Source: Kluyveromyces lactis
Taxonomy: Eukaryota; Ascomycota; Saccharomycetes; Saccharomycetales; Saccharomycetaceae
Length of the DNA: 64,000 nt
Reading direction: 5' to 3'
NCBI RefSeq assembly: GCF_000002515.2
Contig: NC_006041.1
Span: 1,612,001-1,676,000, forward strand
The translations under genes were made by a program, and so were the position numbers. Positions within the stretch are counted from its first letter, which is position 1. Each line of letters starts with the position of its first letter. Positions 20,565 through 29,506 of the stretch are shown here, one piece after another. The notes beneath the pieces are model-generated. The model made no database searches. It saw only the letters and a list, made by a program, of their open reading frames with translations, and had not been told where the DNA came from.

Positions 20565-20966
20565 TGATACTTTAAATTACTTAGTAAGAGTGATAAATAA
20601 AATAAAATAGGGATAGAATTATAATTCCAGAGAATAAACTGTATCACATATGAAGCACAATTAGTATATTCGTTTTCGTCGTTGTTATACAGTAGAGATG
20701 CACCAACCAGACGCTTGGTATTGTATATTTTCTATCCGTCTGTCTGTCTTGCTCATGCCTCATGGCCTACAACATCTGACAGCATCGGATAATGGGAAAT
20801 TGAATAAAAAAATAATTATTTGAAATTCCGAATGATGTATAAAGAACAAACACATGAAACGATGGGATACATTCAGGAATTATCGATCATTGTTTGATAT
20901 TTTGGTCACTAGTTATACTGCATTTAGTAGACTGAATTTGTTAATCGATATCTGAAAGCCATAGTT
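20565..20966. other. Intergenic region upstream of SIS2
   Basis: A 402-bp AT-rich stretch between two plus-strand genes. It contains a short CTGT repeat (around 20738, TCTGTCTGTCTTG) and no recognisable gene. Confidence 0.4.
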
Positions 20967-22598
20967 ATGCCTGAAGGAGTGACGGGGGACTCTGTGAAGC
21001 CAGTATCCATCTTGACTAACCGGTCAAACTCCAATACCAGCACTGTTTCCGATGCTGGTGAAGGAAGAAATGTAAGTTTAGGCAAGATAGAAGAGATTTC
21101 TGGACGCTGTGGACCAGCTAGACACCCAAATTATGAACCTGTGAACGGTCACGATTATGTGAATCCCCAGAAGCTTATTCAAAAGTTGCAGTTGGTGACT
21201 AAGTCTTCTGAGAAAGAAGGCGAAAGGGATTCAGACAGAGATGTACTTGGTGAGAGAAGAGAACAAGGAGGATCACATGGACCGTTAAGGACACCCTTGA
21301 CTGCAACATCAGTATCATTCACGGTTCCCGAGCATCAGGATAAAGTCATTGCGCATAGGCTTTCTATTTCCACAAGACCCTCATCGACCAAATTGGGCAC
21401 TCCAACCACAGTAGCCTCTTCTAGCGAAGCTCCTCCCACCATCACACCAGTGAATTCTATCAGTTCCACAACTCGTGAACCGGACACGGGTCATGTTACC
21501 AACACGTCAACGGCGGCTACTAATACTGCCAATACTTCTGGAGCTGGATCATCTCGTCAGAACTCTGTGCACATACCTGGTGATTTCATCTATTTCGAAG
21601 CTAAACCAAATAACGGGACGCGCAACGGTGGTGATGGCGCAGTGTCCCCTAAAATGACAGGTGTCCTGGACCGTGAACTATCACCCTCTGCCACGTCTCT
21701 TGATTATAATGACCCCATCGCTGCCGTCGCCGCCAAGAAGGCTACTACCAAGAAACGAATCAGTGAAGAGGAACCACACGTTCCTTTTACCGAATTGTTT
21801 CAAAAAGAGGATGATGAAAAAGTACATATTCTAATAGGTGCAACGGGGTCTGTCGCCACCATTAAGGTACCGATGATCATCGATAAATTGTTCAAGATAT
21901 ATGGGGAAGACAAAGTGTCGATCCAGCTAGTACTTACGAAACACGCGGAACATTTCTTGAAAGGTGCCAAGATCAACAAAGAGGTCAAGATATGGAGAGA
22001 TGAAGACGAATGGTATGGGTTCAAAAGAATGGGAGATCCCGTATTGCACACGGAACTTAGAAAATGGGCTGATATCTTCGTAATAGCTCCGCTAAGTGCG
22101 AATACCTTGGCTAAACTAGCCAACGGTATATGTGATAACTTATTGACGTGTTTGCTACGATCCTGGAAATCGAACGTACCGGTGATGCTCGCGCCAGCGA
22201 TGAACACATTTATGTATATTCATCCTGTGACGAAAAAGCATTTGAAAATGTTACAAGAAGATTATCCATATATAGAGGTGTTAAAACCGGTAGAGAAGGT
22301 TTTAGTATGTGGTGACATCGGAATGGGAGGTATGAGAGAATGGAATGAGATTGTCGAAATCATTACGAAGAGACTTCATCTAATACTGGGAGAAACCAAG
22401 GAAGATGAGGACCGTGATGAAGAGGGACGTGATGAGGACGAAGATGAGGATGAAGATGAGGATGAGGATGAAGATGAGGATGAAGATGAAGATGAAGATG
22501 AAGATGAAGATGAGGATGAGGATGATGACGACGACGATGATCTTTACGAGGAAGAAACTAGATCTCAGGAAGATCAAACATCCAAGAAAAGTAAATGA
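20967..22598 (+). CDS. SIS2: Hal3-type subunit of phosphopantothenoylcysteine decarboxylase and Ppz1 inhibitor
   Basis: A 543-residue homologue of the duplicated pair Sis2 (Hal3) and Vhs3. These bind and inhibit the protein phosphatase Ppz1, affecting salt tolerance and cell cycle, and with Cab3 form the heterotrimeric PPC decarboxylase of coenzyme A synthesis. The N-terminal 270 residues are serine/threonine-rich and disordered. The flavoprotein domain spans about 285-475: ILIGATGSVATIKVPMI, the catalytic-type histidine in VLHTELRKWADIFVIAP, the substrate-clamp motif APAMNTFMY, and VCGDIGMGGM. The C terminus is a long aspartate/glutamate run (about residues 475-530), diagnostic for Sis2/Vhs3 rather than Cab3. 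Which of the two duplicates it resembles more cannot be decided, as this is a pre-duplication genome. Confidence 0.93.
   Translation: MPEGVTGDSVKPVSILTNRSNSNTSTVSDAGEGRNVSLGKIEEISGRCGPARHPNYEPVNGHDYVNPQKLIQKLQLVTKSSEKEGERDSDRDVLGERREQGGSHGPLRTPLTATSVSFTVPEHQDKVIAHRLSISTRPSSTKLGTPTTVASSSEAPPTITPVNSISSTTREPDTGHVTNTSTAATNTANTSGAGSSRQNSVHIPGDFIYFEAKPNNGTRNGGDGAVSPKMTGVLDRELSPSATSLDYNDPIAAVAAKKATTKKRISEEEPHVPFTELFQKEDDEKVHILIGATGSVATIKVPMIIDKLFKIYGEDKVSIQLVLTKHAEHFLKGAKINKEVKIWRDEDEWYGFKRMGDPVLHTELRKWADIFVIAPLSANTLAKLANGICDNLLTCLLRSWKSNVPVMLAPAMNTFMYIHPVTKKHLKMLQEDYPYIEVLKPVEKVLVCGDIGMGGMREWNEIVEIITKRLHLILGETKEDEDRDEEGRDEDEDEDEDEDEDEDEDEDEDEDEDEDEDEDDDDDDDLYEEETRSQEDQTSKKSK
22433..22537 (+). repeat. 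GAT/GAG trinucleotide microsatellite in SIS2
   Basis: About 100 bp of GATGAG/GATGAA codon repeats ending in a short GATGACGAC run, encoding the acidic Asp/Glu tail of the Sis2-like protein. Length variation between strains is likely because the frame is kept by any three-base change. Confidence 0.85.
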
Positions 22599-23390
22599 TA
22601 CACATAACTATTCTCTTAAGTAGATGATGACATAGCTTATTTTTAAAGTTTTACAGTTAGTTCTATTACAATAATAAAAGTTCATCTCCAATACCATGGT
22701 AAAGCTCGCTTCCGGTGCTTAATGAAGCCAATGGCTTACGTACCGCGAGAAATAAACTTTTAGCGACGGCACGACATTCCCAATCGGGTAACTACAACCG
22801 CTCCGGCTCCTCAAACTTCACCATAGTATATATATATATATATATCTGAAACATGAGATGCACGGATTTTTTTCAATGCGCTTCGATATGCCCGTACCCA
22901 TTGTCTTGTCTCTGTATCTACATAGAGAACAAACTTTCCAGCAAACAGGCGGAGTAAGAAGGAAAACTTGTTCCTAATCCTCCCTCTTTCGAGGAACCTA
23001 ATCAGTGAATGAGTCGTATCTAATCGATATAAGTACTTCTACCTTTCTTTCTTTTTTTTTTTTTTTGGCTGTAATAGATAGAGATCATCGACATTGAACA
23101 TAAATTTCATCAAGGTAAAGATTTAATCTTATCCTGAGTCCTGGTTTTTCATAATAACTAGTGGGGAAATCTGGGTTGGCAAATCTGAGTTTTGGGATTA
23201 ATATACCTATTTGGGAATCTCGATACGATGTACCATAAGAACCTTTTGATGAATATAAATAAGGGTCCCTTTTTCAACTATTCAATAGGATGTTGGTAAC
23301 TTATACGTTATACTATCACAATGATTTGAGTTCACCGCTACAACGAAACAAAACACAAAACACAAAACACAAACACTCAATACCACAAAA
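22599..23390. promoter_or_regulatory. Amine oxidase promoter region
   Basis: A 792-bp region upstream of the copper amine oxidase gene. It has an (AT)n run near 22829-22845, a 16-base T tract near 23050, a TATAAATA box at 23254-23261 about 130 bp before the ATG, and an A/C-rich leader with repeated ACACAAA just upstream of the start. This layout is typical of a strongly inducible yeast gene. Confidence 0.6.
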
Positions 23391-25427
23391 ATGTCAACAC
23401 AACACATTTTTGACCCAGTTACCGATACTGAGATCAGAACCACTTCCAAGCTTTTGAAAGATTTGAACGGTGATGCCAAGTTGCACTTCCTTCAAATCGA
23501 CAGATTGGATCCTCCAAAGGACAAGGCTATTCAATACTTGAACATTGAACGTTACGGCGGTGGTAAATTGCCATACATCCCAAGAAGAACATATGCTTAT
23601 TACTACATCAATGACAAGATGCCTTTGTTCAAGGCAATCGTTAACGTCAGTGAAAACCACGTGATCTGTAATGTCGAAACCCCAGAAGGTACCATTGGTC
23701 CATTGTTGCCAGAAGACATGGCCAAGGCAGAAGAAGCATCCCTAAAGCATCCAGCAGTGCTCGCAGAAATTGCCAAGTTGAAGCTAGACCAAGCTTCCTA
23801 CAACCACGCAAACTTGGGTAAATTAAGTTACAAAGTCGTCTCAGAACCATGGATGTACGGTACTGATTCTCCAAATGATAAGACCCCAATGCTACAATGT
23901 TACATGTACTTGAAACTAGACCATCCCGATGCTAACCATTACTCCGTGCCATTGAGGTTTTCACCAGTTTTCGAATACTTGTCTTTGAAATTTGTTAGAA
24001 TGGATTATTTACCTTCTGGTGCTGATGAACTATACATCAAAGAAACTTTACCATTCAAGGCAATCCCAACTGTCGAATACCACCCAGACGTCATCGAGAA
24101 CTTCCAGGAACGTGAAGGCTTGAAACCATTACTCATCCAACAACCTGAAGGTGCCTCTTTCAACGTTGACGGTACAAAGATCACTTGGCAAGGTTGGGAA
24201 TTTAGAGTCGCTACGAACTGTAGGGAAGGTTTCGCGTTGTATGATGTTCACTTCAAGGGCAGATCCTTGATCTATCGTGGAAGTCTCGAAGAGATGACCG
24301 TTCCGTACCTTGACAGTCGCGCTCCGTACCACAGGAAGCAAGCCTTCGATCTAGGTGATTGTGGGTTCGGTAACACTGCGAATTCTTTGGCTTTAGGCTG
24401 CCATTGTTTGGGTGTTATCAAATATTTGGATACAACAAGAGCCGACGCAGATGGTAGTCCAGTTTTGATTCCATCAACCATCTGTATGCACGAACAAGAC
24501 TACGGTTTGCTATTCTTGCACCAGAACTACAGAACTGGTTCTACTGTTGCAACCAGAAGAAGAGAATTTGTCATTCAAACAATCGCAACCGTCGCTAACT
24601 ATGAATATATCATCAACTTGATCTTCGATCAAGCTGGTGCCATTACAGTGCAAGTTAGAGCCACCGGTATTTTATCCACTATGCCAAATGATGAGGGATG
24701 TGTGACCGATTGGGCCACTCCAGTTGGCCCAGGCGTTACCGCAGCCTTCCACCAACATTTACTTTCATTCAGATTCGATATGAGATTGGACGGTGATAAG
24801 AACACCGTTGTGTACGATGACTACTTGCCAATGGAAGAGAACACAGCTCTAAATCCATATAACATTGGTGCCACTCAAAAGAGAACTTTTGTTGAAAAAT
24901 CGGGTTCCATCGATCAATCTCCATTCACTAATAGAACATATAAGGTGATTAACGAAAACTCAATCAACCCGGTAACTAAGAAGCCAGTCGGTTACAAGTT
25001 CGAAATGCCAGCTAAACAAATGATCTTGGCTTCTAAGGATTCATACAACGTTAAGAGAGCTCACTTCGCAACTAAACAAATTTGGGTCACCAAGTACGCA
25101 GAAGACAGAATGTATGCAGCTGGTGAATTCACTAACCAGTCGACCGAAGACACCGGTCTAAAGGTTTGGGCAGATGGGTCTGAAAGCGTTAGAAACACAG
25201 ACATCGTTGTTTGGCCAACTTTGGCTCTAACACATCCTCCGGTCACTGAACAATTCCCAGTGATGACATCTGATTTCTTGCAATTCTTGATCACTCCAGC
25301 TTCGTTCTTCGACCGTAACCCAGCTCTAGATGTCCCACTTGCAAACAACAACTTCAACAAGTCTGTATATTATGAAGATGCTAACAAGGCGGACGGCAAG
25401 CCATCGTCCGAGTGTTGTAAGATGTAG
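23391..25427 (+). CDS. Copper-containing (TPQ) primary amine oxidase
   Basis: An intact 678-residue copper amine oxidase, which converts primary amines with oxygen and water to aldehyde, ammonia and hydrogen peroxide so that the amine can serve as a nitrogen source. The self-processing tyrosine that becomes topaquinone is Y404 in ANYEYI. The catalytic base is D320 in RKQAFDLGDCGFG. Copper ligands are H454 and H456 (HQH) and H615 (ALTHPP). The C terminus (SSECCKM) resembles the CC-containing end of the Hansenula enzyme and is not a PTS1 signal. Most codons are highly biased (AGA, CCA, GGT), pointing to strong expression, except between about 24213 and 24402, where ACG, AGG, GCG, CCG, CGC, GGG and AGT cluster. 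S. cerevisiae has no homologue. It is followed by a decayed endonuclease gene and a decayed 3' copy of itself. Confidence 0.96.
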   Translation: MSTQHIFDPVTDTEIRTTSKLLKDLNGDAKLHFLQIDRLDPPKDKAIQYLNIERYGGGKLPYIPRRTYAYYYINDKMPLFKAIVNVSENHVICNVETPEGTIGPLLPEDMAKAEEASLKHPAVLAEIAKLKLDQASYNHANLGKLSYKVVSEPWMYGTDSPNDKTPMLQCYMYLKLDHPDANHYSVPLRFSPVFEYLSLKFVRMDYLPSGADELYIKETLPFKAIPTVEYHPDVIENFQEREGLKPLLIQQPEGASFNVDGTKITWQGWEFRVATNCREGFALYDVHFKGRSLIYRGSLEEMTVPYLDSRAPYHRKQAFDLGDCGFGNTANSLALGCHCLGVIKYLDTTRADADGSPVLIPSTICMHEQDYGLLFLHQNYRTGSTVATRRREFVIQTIATVANYEYIINLIFDQAGAITVQVRATGILSTMPNDEGCVTDWATPVGPGVTAAFHQHLLSFRFDMRLDGDKNTVVYDDYLPMEENTALNPYNIGATQKRTFVEKSGSIDQSPFTNRTYKVINENSINPVTKKPVGYKFEMPAKQMILASKDSYNVKRAHFATKQIWVTKYAEDRMYAAGEFTNQSTEDTGLKVWADGSESVRNTDIVVWPTLALTHPPVTEQFPVMTSDFLQFLITPASFFDRNPALDVPLANNNFNKSVYYEDANKADGKPSSECCKM

Positions 25428-25546
25428 AAGTGGTTGATAAAACTAAATATTAAATATTCCCTGTGTAAGCAATTATTGAAAAACTATGAAATGAGCAACT
25501 ACTAAAGATCCATCAAATGAGCAATAATTACTGTAACGCACTTCCC

Positions 25547-28343
25547 CTACTTAGCTGGAAATAGTTCAACTATTGAATCGCATTTAATACAAGTAAGTTC
25601 AATTGTATTCTTAGCCAAAGCTGTTGCCTTGATTTCGTCGAGTTCTGCCTTGCACGAAATCCACGAGCACGATATGTGTGGAATCTAAAAGCGCATCCAG
25701 CGCATATTCTTTCTGGGTTCATCTTATCCCAAGGAACCAGTGCCGGTGAACTCTTGAAACCATTGTGACAACCATAACATTTTTGTCCAGGTTTAGCCTC
25801 CAGACGTTGCCATGGCTTCACATTAGGATCTCTATACGTAACATTCTTACATTTCACGCATGGAAAACTTTCCACTTCTAAACCATCTGGTAAGCTTCCT
25901 TTTACAAGAGGTAAAACTTCAGTCTTGTGCAACTCTGATTTTGAGGGTATATAATTGTACTTGTTATCCAAAAACCGCGTTGCGGTTCTCGTATACCTTG
26001 CATGGCAACTATCACATATTCTATTTTTATCTAGCTTTGACCAAGGCAATCGATACCAGATAACTTCAAATGTTCTTCCACACGAGATACAGTTGCCCGG
26101 AGTCTTTACCCTAACGATCTTTCTCAATCGTTTGGTTGTATCTTGGATCGTAACTCCCTCACAGTTCAAACATTTTAACGCAGAAGTTGGACTAGGACTA
26201 ACTCCATTCTCTTCTCTGTACTTTTACTTTATAGTCTTTACATTGCCTCTATTGTGTATAAAAGTGCAATCCGTGTTTCGACATCTATACCAACTGAACC
26301 GTTGGTAATGGTCACAGTTGGGGAAATCCGTTTCCCAAAATATACCTTGTCATTATACCATGTCATGGATGTATCAGTTTTGCAACTGTTGCAATGACCT
26401 TTTTTTCGACTTTGATTGTACAAATCTTCTCTTCGGTTATCAAATACCACAGTACCAGCACACTTGAGACAGGGGAAAGCTATCGTGGGGGTTCCATCAT
26501 CAAGGAATGACTTGATCGAACCCTGCTTCAACGCTGTTTCTCTTTCTGCCTTGGTGACCACAGAAAGACACTCTTTATTCGAGCACATGGTTCTGGAGAC
26601 TCTGAAAGTACAATAACATTTCTGACACATTTTGATAACCTGAGAAGATAGTGTCAAGTTTCCATTCCAGGAAGCTGGAGCCCATTTATCGAGCGAGCAT
26701 TTACAGGAACAGCAATTGTATGCCTCCTGCTTAGTGGAAGTCAGTATTATTTGATGTTCTGTGAGATAAATATTATTTTCTGCAACACGGAAGTCGTATG
26801 AACGTTCATATTGCCCAGTATCTGTGCATTCAAAAGAGTATAATGGGTTGTTTATAGCAATAGGGTCTCGTCTCAAAAAAGGACCAACACCGTAGATTTC
26901 AGGGAATGCACCCTTGACGGTTGCCTTTCTGATACATCCAGATCTAGTTAGCAATGATTTAAGCATTTCAATATTGAAACCAGGGGTAATGACAATATTG
27001 TAAGTGTCTTGAATATTCCAACCCTCCCTTGATATGTGGGCTGGTATAAAAGAAATGCTGATATTTAACCCCAATGATCTGCATATTGCAATGGCACCAT
27101 CCTTGATGGGATTGTAAACCGATCAGATAGAGATATACGAGAAGGGTCTCTTATCTGAATAACCATCGCTATCCATCAAACCTGTCATTAAGGACTCTCT
27201 CACAAGTGGTTCATCGTAGCTATACTTTTTGGAAAGTTCTTTTCCTTGTTTACTATAAACTCGAGATTCTTGACTACATTCCAGAATGGAATGCCTGTTG
27301 TCAATAACCTTAACTTCCCAGGTTTGTTGAATAAAAATGCTGTTGCACCTAAATTTTCCATGCAATTTACCATTCTCATACTCAAACCCAGATTTCGCCG
27401 TACCTTTTCAAAGTCTAATTGACATCGTGATCTTCTTTGTTTAATGCAAACATTGAACACCTTCTATAGCCGTCGCCTAACCAGAACCCTAAAAGCCATG
27501 CCAATGCCCCGAGCTCCCGATCACTGATAGGTTTGTTGAACAATGATTCCAATTGTGTACGCATAAAGGAAGTTTGTTTATTTACTGCACTCAATTGGAT
27601 TCTCGTCTTCTGCCTGATTGGCTCATGCAACTTGTCTATCCTTATGACTTCAGCAGACCATGAAATATTGTGGGCATCTGAGCTCTTTTGCATGCGGAAC
27701 AATGGGGGCTCGTCACTGATAGCCAAATCTTCAGTCTGAGCACGTAAGAGCCCTTCTTGCATTTTATCGTGTATTTCTTGTTCACTATCAAGGGCAGCTT
27801 GTGAGTCATAATCTTTTACTCTTTCAGTTAAACGGAAATCGTTTATATCGTCTTCGAGATCTTCTTCGTCATTCAATTCTATATCATGAACACCACTGTC
27901 ATCTGCATTATCAGGCTCTTCATCAACTACCACTATATCAGAAGTGGGAACGATACCACCATCGTTCTCATCGACAGCAGTATCGTCAGAATCCACGGTG
28001 GTATTACCAGCTGGTATGACCCCAGGTTCCAACAGCCTTTCTTCTGGATTACGTCTATCCTGAAACATTCCTTCAATATACGGTTTGATAACATCAAAGC
28101 TTGAGAACCCGAACATCTCAACCTTATCATATCAAAGGAAGCAAAATTCACATCTTTATTCTTATGGGCACGATGTGGACTAAGCTGAGTGATTTCAAAC
28201 ATTCTTTCATGGCAGTTAATGATGCTCTGCACGAAATTGGCAGACCCATCTGAGGACAATACTTCTTCCTCTATCGTGACATCTTCTATGGGCTTTAGAC
28301 TGCCATCAGCCATGAATACCAAAGTCCCCGCTGCAACACTCAT
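25547..28343 (-). pseudogene. Decayed HO/VDE-like LAGLIDADG endonuclease gene
   Basis: Read on the minus strand from the ATG at 28343, successive frames give in order: an intein-like Hint N-terminal block (FMADGSLKPIEDV, then HRAHK as in the VMA1 intein VDE); an acidic spacer; the first LAGLIDADG helix (ALAWLLGFWLGDGYRR, about 27513-27460); GIPFWNVVKNLEF, matching HO NPFWKAV; the second helix (RESLMTGLMDSDGY, about 27200-27158); SVYNPIKDGAIAICRSLGL, matching HO and VDE; a Hint C-terminal block; and from 26714 onward about a dozen C-x2-C pairs forming roughly four HO-type zinc-finger units, ending CIKC near 25580. Around six interruptions (frameshifts and one in-frame TGA near 27123) show that it is not functional as read. 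The intein splice residues are absent at the start (MSVAAGT in place of Cys) and the usual T-x2-H is replaced by CSGSQ. The coding equivalent of about 930 residues is much longer than HO (586), because of the acidic spacer and extra zinc units. Confidence 0.92.
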
Positions 28344-28528
28344 TATATGATCAGTATGCCTTTAACCCACCTAGTGCCTTGCTATAGAACAACGATAAAG
28401 TAGGTTGAAAAAACGATACTCTAATCATTAGATTCTGATGAAGAGATTTATATACCAATGAATTAGCCGCTGAAGTCACTAATAAGGGTAAACGAAAAAC
28501 TATTGGAACTTAAAATGACAAAAAGATG
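28344..28528. other. Junction between the endonuclease gene and the discarded host-gene fragment
   Basis: A 185-bp AT-rich stretch upstream of the endonuclease start. It would hold that gene's promoter and the junction to the amine oxidase remnant. No terminal repeats or target-site duplication are visible, as expected for a homing element copied by gene conversion. Confidence 0.5.
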
Positions 28529-29160
28529 TAGAGATGACCGTACCGTACCACAGGAAGCAAGCCTTCGACTTAGGTAAATGTGGCTTGCCATTCTTGCACC
28601 AGAACTGCAAAACCGGTTTTACCGTTGCAGACCAGAACAGGGGGATTTGTCATTCAAACGTCCGCAAGCATTACCAACTATGAATATATCATCAACATAA
28701 CCTTCAATAAAAACAGTTCTATCATCACAGAGAATATCAGAGCAACTGGAGACCTAGCTACAATATCAAATAATGGAACCTATGTCACGGATAGTGTCAC
28801 TCCGATAAGTTCAGATGTTAAGCAAGCTTAATTCTAAGCAGAGAAGATCTGCGTCTCCAAGCACACAGATGAAAGAAAGATTATATGCAGCTCATGAATC
28901 CACCAACCAGTTTACTGTTGACGCTGGTCTTAAGGTTTGGGTTGATAAAGCTGAAAGCGTCAGAAACACAGACAATGTTGTACGACCAACATTAGCATTA
29001 GCACACGCTCCAGTTATTGAACAATTCCTGATCACTCTAACCTCATTTTTTTTCGACCACAATTCACCACTAGACGTACCATTGGCCAACAACAAATTCA
29101 ACCAGTCGGTATCCGAATGAGGCCAGAAGTAGAGTTTAATCCTCGAATCTAGTTAATTGT
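28529..29160 (+). pseudogene. Remnant of the 3' half of an amine oxidase gene
   Basis: A decayed second copy of the amine oxidase gene covering only the part from about codon 301 to the stop and a little beyond. Matching landmarks include GAGATGACCG at 28531, CACAGGAAGCAAGCCTTCGA at 28549, NYEYIIN (the cofactor tyrosine context) near 28677, LKVWVDKAESVRNTDN near 28930, and PLDVPLANNKFNQSV before a stop at 29118-29120. Even the 3' flank matches (TAATATTCCC at 29162 versus ATATTCCC after the intact gene). It has several internal deletions, including a 21-bp one between 7-bp repeats and a longer one soon after, and shifted frames. It has no 5' half, promoter or start of its own. Confidence 0.9.
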
Positions 29161-29506
29161 TTAATATTCCCCCTACTCATGAGAAAATATCATGTCTGAA
29201 AGTATTTAGTAATCGTCCGCACTACATAATAGGTTGGCAGAGTTACCAGGGTAGCTGAACTGGTTGCCACTCATAACCTATACAGGACGCTATACTTAGT
29301 GTGAAAGATGCCTAATTGACAACTCGTATTATTTTCCTTTCCTTCATTTCCAATTTTCTTCAGACAAAGGTTATGAGAAATAGTCTGAAACCTAAAAAGC
29401 TCATCGATTGATTCTTTGACATAAAAAAAACAGAATACAGGGAAATAACTTAACAACAGCACAACTCCTTGGGCGTTCGGACTGCGAGCTTCGATACAAT
29501 AGGAAA
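29161..29506. promoter_or_regulatory. Region between the amine oxidase remnant and IRC21
   Basis: About 350 bp containing the tail of homology with the amine oxidase 3' flank at its start and the IRC21 promoter at its end. No recognisable TATA box or RNA gene. Confidence 0.4.

Larger units (their letters stand above)
24213..28530. mobile_element. Proposed WHO-type homing element (decayed), with the host gene's 3' half as cargo
   Basis: The block amine oxidase 3' half, inverted endonuclease gene, then old amine oxidase 3' half has the structure left when an HO-related WHO element homes: the host gene is cut, the incoming element restores it with its own copy of the 3' end, and the original 3' end is left behind downstream. 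The left boundary is put near codon 300 of the amine oxidase gene because the discarded copy begins there (first matching bases 28529-28540 against about 24288-24299). What is seen is the arrangement and the homologies; the homing history is inference by analogy with the known FBA1 elements. A tandem duplication followed by independent endonuclease insertion is the main alternative. Confidence 0.6.

Noticed and set aside
22380-22623. Ile/Phe-rich and Met/Lys-rich frames at the SIS2 3' end
   Set aside because: They are other-frame readings of the GAT/GAG repeat that encodes the acidic tail.
25547-28343. Several separate small zinc-finger and acidic genes on the minus strand
   Set aside because: The pieces follow each other in the order of one HO/VDE-like protein, with conserved motifs on either side of each break, so they are parts of one decayed gene.
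25547-28343. Functional HO gene for mating-type switching
   Set aside because: Multiple breaks, no mating-type locus nearby, and association with an amine oxidase remnant point to a homing relic.
28580-29120. Two short amine-oxidase-like genes
   Set aside because: They lack the 5' half, a promoter and several internal segments and lie in shifted frames; they are a remnant of the 3' half of the neighbouring gene.
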